64,000 nucleotides of DNA. Source: Lacticaseibacillus paracasei subsp. paracasei (lineage in GTDB: Bacteria > Bacillota > Bacilli > Lactobacillales > Lactobacillaceae). Shown here piece after piece: positions 57,812 to 64,000 of the stretch. How positions within the stretch are numbered: position 1 is the stretch's first letter; every line of letters begins with the position of its first letter. Below the pieces are notes generated by a model, which saw only the letters and a list, made by a program, of their open reading frames with translations, did no database searches and was not told the DNA's origin. The position numbers were made by a program, and so were the translations under genes. Location: positions 2,790,001 to 2,854,000 of the forward strand of contig NZ_AP012541.1 in NCBI RefSeq assembly GCF_000829035.1. Direction: 5' to 3'.

Positions 57812-58372
57812 CTAATCGATAACGGTTGCTCCCAGCACATGGGCAAAATGATCAAGTGCCCAATCTTGCCCAGCTGGTGTCAATGCAGCGACTGCCTTCT
57901 GATGAACAACTATCTGGTAATTCAGGTTGTAGGCATCCACTGCAGTATGCAACACACAAATATCCGTGCAAACGCCAACTAAATGAACAGTCGCAATTTT
58001 CCGTTCGCGCAGGCGCAAATCTAGGGGCGTCCCGGCAAAAGCAGAATATCGGGTCTTATCAAACATATTGACATGATCTTCGGCTTGATGCGCGTCGTAC
58101 CAAGGCGCCAGCGAACCATAAAAAGCACGTCCCCACGTACCGCAAACATTATGCGGCGGAAACAGTTTGCTTTCTGGATGATAGGGATCATGCGGCGTGT
58201 GAACATCCGTTGGCAAATACACCCAGCCATCTTGCTGTAGAAATTCATCGGCCAAAGCAACAATTTGTGGTGCTAGCACTTGACCAGCCTTGCCACAGGT
58301 CAAGGCCCCTTCGTCAGCCACAAAATCATTGGTGTAATCAATGATCAGCAGCGCTTCATTTGTGTGTGCCAT
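57812..58372 (-). CDS. pncA: Nicotinamidase
   Basis: 186 residues with the triad Asp in LLIIDYTNDF (10), Lys in FDKTRYSAF (near 105) and Cys in VGVCTDICVLHTA (near 138). Metal ligands are in PTDVHTPHDPYHPE. It deamidates nicotinamide to nicotinate, the substrate of the next gene's product. AAAGGATAC precedes the ATG. Two palindromes upstream may be operators. Confidence 0.93.
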   Translation of the reverse strand: MAHTNEALLIIDYTNDFVADEGALTCGKAGQVLAPQIVALADEFLQQDGWVYLPTDVHTPHDPYHPESKLFPPHNVCGTWGRAFYGSLAPWYDAHQAEDHVNMFDKTRYSAFAGTPLDLRLRERKIATVHLVGVCTDICVLHTAVDAYNLNYQIVVHQKAVAALTPAGQDWALDHFAHVLGATVID

Positions 58373-58394
58373 AATTAGTATCCTTTCTTAATAA

Positions 58395-58445
58395 AAGTAT
58401 TTTTTACTTAAACTTGCATTCGATAAAAGTAGATCCGACTTTTAT
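58395..58445 (-). promoter_or_regulatory. Two palindromes between nrtR and pncA, operator candidates
   Basis: AAGTA-N5-TACTT (58395-58409) and ATAAAAGT-N7-ACTTTTAT (58423-58445), sharing the AAAAGTA half site. They occupy the space before pncA where a repressor would act; NrtR, encoded upstream, is the natural candidate. Confidence 0.55.
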
Positions 58446-58465
58446 TTGCTCTCTACGATACGCGG

Positions 58466-59197
58466 TCACATCGGATTTTTCAACTCTGCCAGCTTGAAAA
58501 GCTTCGGTGGCCGGCCACTACGCGTGCGATCATGAGCAGTGCCGACTTCGATAAACAGCTGTTGGTGGGTTTTCTTAAAATTAGAATTATCAATCGCATT
58601 TGCAGTCGTCATTAAAAATGGTGCATACACTTCGCGCGCCTCTTTCAACGTAAACGTCGTCCCTAAAACTTGAAGAATCGTAGGCTGATAGTCTAGTCGG
58701 TTACGAATACGGCGAATGGCCACCGTCAAAATCCGGGCATGATCAAACGCTAGCTCAGATGTCGATGTGCCTAGCGGAAAAATCGTTCGCCCATTTTGCA
58801 GTTGATAACCTGCTTCATCAGCAGCACTAAAAGCAAACCAGCGTGCATCGGTAGCACCGTAACCCGGTTGCAAATTCGGCATCGTTGGCAAGTAAGTCAT
58901 GTAAGTCAACGCCAGTGCGCGCTCCCCGGGGGTCCGCGTCGGATCGGTAAATGTCGCAAGTTGCTCTGTCGATCCACGATTAACGTGAATTCCGATCTTA
59001 TCGCGAATCAATCGAATCGCCGCTGTGTCTGCACTTTCCCGTTCACGCAAAGTGGTTTCCGGCAATGCCCAGAAACCGGCAAACGGTGCCCCGGCACGAT
59101 GAATCAAAAGCACCTGCAACTGGTGGGTTGTCGGCGAAAAACTCCAAATAACGTTCGTAATCGTGATCAAAGGATGCGCAAGAAATTCGTCAGCCAT
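58466..59197 (-). CDS. nrtR: NrtR-type Nudix regulator of NAD metabolism
   Basis: 243 residues. An N-terminal Nudix fold (about 10-150) in which the catalytic box is degenerate (LPETTLRERESADTAAIRLIRDKIG lacks the usual REx2EE), as in regulators. The C-terminal winged helix (about 165-235) includes FTLKEAREVYAPFL and SGRPPKLFKL, typical of NrtR. It represses NAD salvage genes and senses ADP-ribose in other bacteria. It is upstream of pncA and pncB in the same direction. Confidence 0.9.
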   Translation of the reverse strand: MADEFLAHPLITITNVIWSFSPTTHQLQVLLIHRAGAPFAGFWALPETTLRERESADTAAIRLIRDKIGIHVNRGSTEQLATFTDPTRTPGERALALTYMTYLPTMPNLQPGYGATDARWFAFSAADEAGYQLQNGRTIFPLGTSTSELAFDHARILTVAIRRIRNRLDYQPTILQVLGTTFTLKEAREVYAPFLMTTANAIDNSNFKKTHQQLFIEVGTAHDRTRSGRPPKLFKLAELKNPM

Positions 59198-59593
59198 GAA
59201 ATCATACTTTCTTTATAACGATTGTGTTCAGTTGTGATTATAGCAAAACAGAGGCGGAAATGCGGATAAGTAAGAACGTGAATGTAATGAGATACATATG
59301 AATTATTTCAAAAAAAATACCCGCTGTCATTCAACTGCTGCTCATTACTTGAGTATTCGAAGAACAACGCCAGTTATTGATATGCCGTCATAAGTTTTTA
59401 ATTTAATCATCTCAGTAGCAATATATTTATACTTCATGAAAAATAATCTATGAAACTATAAATCACTTGCAAATAATCGCTCATTTATGGTTGAGATAGT
59501 GCATTGAATGCGGTTACAATTCCTTTGACTGGTACCAACCACTAGGCCTATGGCGGGTGTCGGTCTATGAAAAAGTTTTAGGAGGGTTTTCCA
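59198..59593. other. Divergent promoter region of nrtR and the GH31 gene
   Basis: 396 AT-rich bases with no gene. The GH31 promoter and cre site occupy the right end; the rest shows nothing recognisable. Confidence 0.6.
59491..59520 (+). promoter_or_regulatory. GH31 promoter with overlapping cre-like site
   Basis: TTGAGA, 18 bases, TACAAT. TTGAATGCGGTTACAA (59504-59519) matches cre with one mismatch and covers the -10 box, so CcpA should repress. Confidence 0.7.
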
Positions 59594-59944
59594 ATGCATA
59601 ATGGCTCAAGCACCAGCACCCGTAAGTATCGTGTGCCACGCTCTTTGTTATACAGCAGCGCAATCCTATCACTAACCGCAGCAGCAGTATATGCTGCCAG
59701 TGCCTTTGATGTCGCGGCAGCCAAACAACCTGTTCAAGCAACAACAACTAGAGCAGCCAAAAGCATGCTCAATATCGTGAACGTAAGCAAGCAAGATCAT
59801 TATTTTGAAGTGACCTATTCAAATGACCTGAAGGCGCGTCTCTTTATCTTGGCCGACAATCAGTTCCGCTTTTACGTTGACCCTTCAGAAAAATTCGCGG
59901 CACCGGCCCAATCGGGAGAAGGGTTGAATGCCAAGATTTTTACC
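59594..59944 (+). pseudogene. Secreted GH31 alpha-glucosidase-like protein, segment 1
   Basis: 117 codons: a signal peptide (positively charged RKYRVPRSLL, hydrophobic 18-45) and the start of the N-terminal beta-sandwich domain (YFEVTYSNDLKARLFIL). TTAGGAGGGTTTTCC precedes the ATG. The frame is cut by IS30 element B1 after KIFT. Removing the IS plus one 15-bp target repeat joins it in frame to 61137. Confidence 0.88.
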
Positions 59945-61121
59945 CCCAGTTTACAATTCAAGTGCAACACCCTGACGACTAGACCATAAAGGCCATGAAG
60001 ACCTATTCTTGTTAGTGCTAGCTAAACAAGAAAGCAGGAATCTTCATGACCCACTCTCAGACTAACACCCACAAGCATTACCAACAACTCAGTTTTAGCG
60101 ACCGTGCTACAATTCAGGCCCTTCAGGCTGCTGGTGACACCGCGACCGTGATTGCACAGAAGCTTCATCGCAGTAAAGCGACAATCTCACGAGAAATCAC
60201 GCGTGGATCTGTAACTCAGCTCGACTCGAAGCGTCACTCGCATCAAGTCTATCTTGCGGAAACTGCCCAAGCCATGCACGACCGTAAACGCGATAGAACC
60301 GGTCACTACGCCTTTCTTAAGACCGGCCGTGCGTTCTTCAAGGCTCTCGCCAGGGAGCTTACTCGTAAGCCGCGCGTACACAGCGTTGATAGCTTCGTAC
60401 ACTTCTATCGCGACCAGGGCAAGGCTTGCCCTTCAACGACAACTGTCTATCGCTACATCGACGCCGGGCTGCTTGAGCTAGACAACATGACACTTCCCAA
60501 GAAGCTCCGACGCCGCATCAAAGGCTATAAGAACACCCACAAGCGCAAGAATAAGAAGATATACGGCGACTCAATCGAGTTGCGTCCTGCGGCCGTGAAT
60601 GACCGCACAGGCGTGGGACATTGGGAAGGCGACTTGGTCAAAGGTATTCGCTTAGCTGATGAGCCAGCATTAATGACGCTCACAGAACGGTACAGCCGGA
60701 CTGAGATCATCGTCAAGATTCCTGACTATCATGCGGGCACCTGCCTTAAAGCCTTGCAGGACACGATCGACGACTACGGGGCCAAGGAATTTGAGAGTAT
60801 CACTTTTGACAATGGTTCCGAGTTTGCCAAGTTATCAGAGATTGTTGGAACCCAGATTTACTTCGCACATCCGTACTCGCCTTGGGAGCGTGGCACAAAC
60901 GAGAACGCCAATGGACTGCTTAGGGAATTCTTCCCGAAAGGGAAGTCTCTCAGAGCAATTACCCTGGTTGAAATTCAAGCAGTCCAATCCGCACTGAACC
61001 ATCGTCCCAGACGTATTCTGAACTATCTTCGCCCATGCGATTACTACCGATGCATGGCGTAACAGCCTAGACCACTATCAAGAATTCGTTATCATCGTTG
61101 CACTTGACTTGAAAATTGAGG
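59945..61121 (+). mobile_element. IS30-family element B, copy 1 (1177 bp)
   Basis: Ends CCCAGTTTACAATTC and complement of CCTCAATTTTCAAG, both continuing to CAAGTGCAAC. Flanked by a 15-bp direct repeat GCCAAGATTTTTACC (59930-59944 and 61122-61136). Confidence 0.93.
60046..61062 (+). CDS. IS30-family transposase (element B, copy 1)
   Basis: 338 residues. HTH (TVIAQKLHRSKATISREI) and DDE core with Asp in HWEGDLVKG, Asp in TFDNGSEFA and Glu in ERGTNENANGLLREFFP. It seems intact. It differs from copy 2 by a few residues (Ala for Ser in KALARE, Thr for Ala in KNTHK, Ile for Val in RAITLVE). Confidence 0.95.
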   Translation: MTHSQTNTHKHYQQLSFSDRATIQALQAAGDTATVIAQKLHRSKATISREITRGSVTQLDSKRHSHQVYLAETAQAMHDRKRDRTGHYAFLKTGRAFFKALARELTRKPRVHSVDSFVHFYRDQGKACPSTTTVYRYIDAGLLELDNMTLPKKLRRRIKGYKNTHKRKNKKIYGDSIELRPAAVNDRTGVGHWEGDLVKGIRLADEPALMTLTERYSRTEIIVKIPDYHAGTCLKALQDTIDDYGAKEFESITFDNGSEFAKLSEIVGTQIYFAHPYSPWERGTNENANGLLREFFPKGKSLRAITLVEIQAVQSALNHRPRRILNYLRPCDYYRCMA

Positions 61122-61136
61122 GCCAAGATTTTTACC

Positions 61137-61853
61137 AAATCAATCAATGCGTCTTCGGTAAAAGACTTTGCGTCTGCTGCCTTGACTAGTACTAGTGACG
61201 GCTGGTCGATTAAAACTGGTTCGCTCGCCATTAATCTAAACAAGACTGCCGCTACCTTGCAAGTTAAACGCGGCGCAAAGGTTATTATGGCCGAAAGTCA
61301 GCCACTTAGTATCACAGCAGACGATACTACCCAAACGCTTAAGCATAACAACGATCAATACTTCGGCGGCGGTACGCAAAACGGTAACTTTACGTTAACT
61401 GGCGAAAAGATCAAAATTGTGAATACCAACAATTGGGTAGACGGCGGCGTTGCATCGCCAAATCCGTTCTATTGGTCAACGGCTGGTTATGGCGTCATCC
61501 GCAACACCTTCACGCCAGGGACCTATGACTTTGATGCCGCAAATAATGGTGAAATTAAAACGACGCATCAAGAAAAGCGGTTCGATGCCGTCTATTTCTT
61601 CGATGACAAACCGTACAACTTGCTAAAAGACTACTACGATTTAACCGGTGCGCCAGCGATGATGCCACGGTATGGCTTCTATGAGGCCCATCTGAACGCT
61701 TATAATCGTGACACTTGGGTTGAAGTTCCTGAAGGCACCAGTGGCGGAATCAGATTCGAAGACGGCAAATTTTATAAAGAATACCAGCCAGGAAAAGTAC
61801 CCGCTGGTCAAAGCGGCACAAAGGAATCACTGAATGGCGAACTGAACAACTAT
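61137..61853 (+). pseudogene. GH31 alpha-glucosidase-like protein, segment 2
   Basis: 239 codons continuing segment 1: the rest of the beta-sandwich (NDQYFGGGTQNGNFTL) and the start of the catalytic barrel (YYDLTGAPAMMPRYGFYEAHLNAYNRD). IS30 element B2 interrupts it after GELNNY. Removing the IS and one 15-bp repeat joins it in frame to 63046. Confidence 0.88.
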
Positions 61854-63030
61854 CCTCAATTTTCAAGGCAAGTGCAACGATGATAACGAATTCTTGATAG
61901 TGGTCTAGGCTGTTACGCCATGCATCGGTAGTAATCGCATGGGCGAAGATAGTTCAGAATACGTCTGGGACGATGGTTCAGTGCGGATTGGACTGCTTGA
62001 ATTTCAACCAGGGTAACTGCTCTGAGAGACTTCCCTTTCGGGAAGAATTCCCTAAGCAGTCCATTGGCGTTCTCGTTTGTGCCACGCTCCCAAGGCGAGT
62101 ACGGATGTGCGAAGTAAATCTGGGTTCCAACAATCTCTGATAACTTGGCAAACTCGGAACCATTGTCAAAAGTGATACTCTCAAATTCCTTGGCCCCGTA
62201 GTCGTCGATCGTGTCCTGCAAGGCTTTAAGGCAGGTGCCCGCATGATAGTCAGGAATCTTGACGATGATCTCAGTCCGGCTGTACCGTTCTGTGAGCGTC
62301 ATTAATGCTGGCTCATCAGCTAAGCGAATACCCTTGACCAAGTCGCCTTCCCAATGTCCCACGCCTGTGCGGTCATTCACGGCCGCAGGACGCAACTCGA
62401 TTGAGTCGCCGTATATCTTCTTATTCTTGCGCTTGTGGGCGTTCTTATAGCCTTTGATGCGGCGTCGGAGCTTCTTGGGAAGTGTCATGTTGTCTAGCTC
62501 AAGCAGCCCGGCGTCGATGTAGCGATACACAGTTGTCGTTGAAGGGCAAGCCTTGCCCTGGTCGCGATAGAAGTGTACGAAGCTATCAACGCTGTGTACG
62601 CGCGGCTTACGAGTAAGCTCCCTGGAGAGAGCCTTGAAGAACGCACGGCCGGTCTTAAGAAAGGCGTAGTGACCGGTTCTATCGCGTTTACGGTCGTGCA
62701 TGGCTTGGGCAGTTTCCGCAAGATAGACTTGATGCGAGTGACGCTTCGAGTCGAGCTGAGTTACAGATCCACGCGTGATTTCTCGTGAGATTGTCGCTTT
62801 ACTGCGATGAAGCTTCTGTGCAATCACGGTCGCGGTGTCACCAGCAGCCTGAAGGGCCTGAATTGTAGCACGGTCGCTAAAACTGAGTTGTTGGTAATGC
62901 TTGTGAGTGTTAGTCTGAGAGTGGGTCATGAAGATTCCTGCTTTCTTGTTTAGCTAGCACTAACAAGAATAGGTCTTCATGGCCTTTATGGTCTAGTCGT
63001 CAGGGTGTTGCACTTGAATTGTAAACTGGG
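61854..63030 (-). mobile_element. IS30-family element B, copy 2 (1177 bp)
   Basis: Same ends and length as copy 1, opposite orientation, flanked by the 15-bp direct repeat GAACTGAACAACTAT (61839-61853 and 63031-63045). Confidence 0.93.
61913..62929 (-). CDS. IS30-family transposase (element B, copy 2)
   Basis: 338 residues with intact HTH and DDE residues, nearly identical to copy 1. It is on the minus strand, antisense to the interrupted glucosidase gene. Confidence 0.95.
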   Translation of the reverse strand: MTHSQTNTHKHYQQLSFSDRATIQALQAAGDTATVIAQKLHRSKATISREITRGSVTQLDSKRHSHQVYLAETAQAMHDRKRDRTGHYAFLKTGRAFFKALSRELTRKPRVHSVDSFVHFYRDQGKACPSTTTVYRYIDAGLLELDNMTLPKKLRRRIKGYKNAHKRKNKKIYGDSIELRPAAVNDRTGVGHWEGDLVKGIRLADEPALMTLTERYSRTEIIVKIPDYHAGTCLKALQDTIDDYGAKEFESITFDNGSEFAKLSEIVGTQIYFAHPYSPWERGTNENANGLLREFFPKGKSLRAVTLVEIQAVQSALNHRPRRILNYLRPCDYYRCMA

Positions 63031-63045
63031 GAACTGAACAACTAT

Positions 63046-64000
63046 CAATTCAGTGCCCGTGCGGTGATTGATCGTTACAAAAAAAACGATATGCCACTGG
63101 GATGGTTTCTTCCTAATGACGGTTACGGCGCCGGTTATGGTCAAACTAATACGCTGGCTGGCAACCTAAAAAACCTCAAAGATTTTGCGGATTATGCCGG
63201 TAAGGAAGGTGTCGAAGTCGGTTTATGGACACAGCAAAATCTGTCGCCAGTTGACCCAAATAAACCTAAGCCGGATGATCGCGATTTTTCAAAAGAAGTC
63301 GCTAATGGTGTTAAAGCTTTGAAGACCGATGTTGCTTGGGTCGGTGACGGTTATTCTTTTGGGCTGGATGGGCTTGAAAAAGCCGACAACATGATGAAAA
63401 AAGTCAAAGGCGATAACTTACGGCCTTTTGGCATCACATTAGACGGTTGGGCTGGCACACAGCGTTATGCTGGTATTTGGACTGGCGATCAAACTGGTGG
63501 CCAGTGGGAATACATTCGTTTCCACATTCCAACCTACATCGGCACCGGTTTGTCGGGCCAGCCATACGTTGGTTCCGATATGGACGGCATCTTTGGCGGC
63601 GGAAATTCAATTGTCAATGCTCGTGACTTTCAATGGAAGGCCTTCACGCCAATTCAACTCAACATGGATGGCTGGGGCAGTAATCCAAAAACCCCATTTT
63701 CTTTTGATCAACATACGACTGATATCAACCGAGCCTATACCAAGCAAAAGACGATGCTCATGCCATATAACTATACCGCCTCTGCCCAAAGCGTTTTTGA
63801 TGGCAAGCCGATGGTTCGCGGTTTATTCCTTGACTACCCAAATATGCCTGAAGCTTACACGGACTTGGTTAAGTACGAATACTTATGGGGTGACAACTTC
63901 TTGGTTGCACCAATTTACCAAAATACCGCTTCAGACGATCAAGGCAATGATGTCCGCAATGGCATCTATTTACCGGACAAGGATCAGGTATGGATCGACT
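63046..64000 (+). pseudogene. GH31 alpha-glucosidase-like protein, segment 3 (runs off window)
   Basis: 318 codons visible, most of the catalytic (beta/alpha)8 barrel. KTDVAWVGDGYSFGL probably holds the nucleophile Asp and WTGDQTGGQWEYIR the acid/base Asp; VGSDMDGIFGG and GLFLDYP follow. The sequence type recalls extracellular glucosyl- or isomaltosyltransferases of GH31 more than lysosomal-type glucosidases. The target would be an alpha-glucan outside the cell. The 3' end and any wall anchor lie beyond the window. Confidence 0.85.

Overview
The window looks like chromosome of a Lacticaseibacillus of the casei/paracasei/rhamnosus group. The evidence is a complete gutFRMCBA sorbitol cluster in the order known from L. 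casei, a ula L-ascorbate PTS operon, an Fst/Lpt-type type I toxin, cre-type CcpA operators and an MPQTG sortase signal. Almost everything is sugar uptake and catabolism, and most genes are on the minus strand. No rRNA, tRNA or CRISPR array was seen.

Layout. 1-7.3 kb: the start of one rpiA, then an envelope-lipid cluster (DedA, PAP2 phosphatase, bactoprenol glycosyltransferase, GT-C-like membrane protein) beside an OmpR-type two-component system. 7.7-9.0 kb: a type I toxin-antitoxin locus, a second copy that keeps only the antitoxin half, and a candidate structured RNA. 9.2-12.2 kb: GH4 phospho-alpha-glucosidase and its PTS EIICB. 12.5-15.6 kb: a cell-wall-anchored PL8 polysaccharide lyase split by a frameshift. 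16-24.2 kb: an IS-rich scar with three IS30-family elements, one IS3 element and broken host genes (repeat-rich surface protein, DUF218 protein, class II aldolase). 24.2-27.1 kb: the remaining part of a SFCGS/DUF4312 PTS-like cluster with PRD regulators. 27.7-33.9 kb: sorbitol PTS operon whose activator gutR carries an in-frame stop. 34.2-42.2 kb: the ascorbate operon. 42.6-46.5 kb: a second rpiA, a second IS3 copy and a beheaded AAA_13 ATPase. 47-51.7 kb: small metabolic, hypothetical and decayed genes and arsC. 51.9-56.1 kb: an Ugp-type glycerol-3-phosphate ABC transporter behind a PHO-box-like site, with a frameshifted GDPD gene nearby. 56.3-59.2 kb: NAD salvage (pncB, pncA, nrtR). 59.6-64 kb: a secreted GH31 glucosidase interrupted by two copies of one IS30-family element.

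How it works together. The gut, ula and GH4/EIICB genes feed phosphosugars into glycolysis or the pentose phosphate pool, where the two RpiA paralogs act. cre-like sites precede several of these operons. A family of long imperfect palindromes sits between the stop codon of one gene and the ribosome binding site of the next inside four sugar operons.

Decay is heavy. At least nine genes are truncated, frameshifted, nonsense-mutated or IS-interrupted, so the strain is probably impaired for sorbitol, the PL8 substrate, the GH31 substrate and the SFCGS-cluster substrate.
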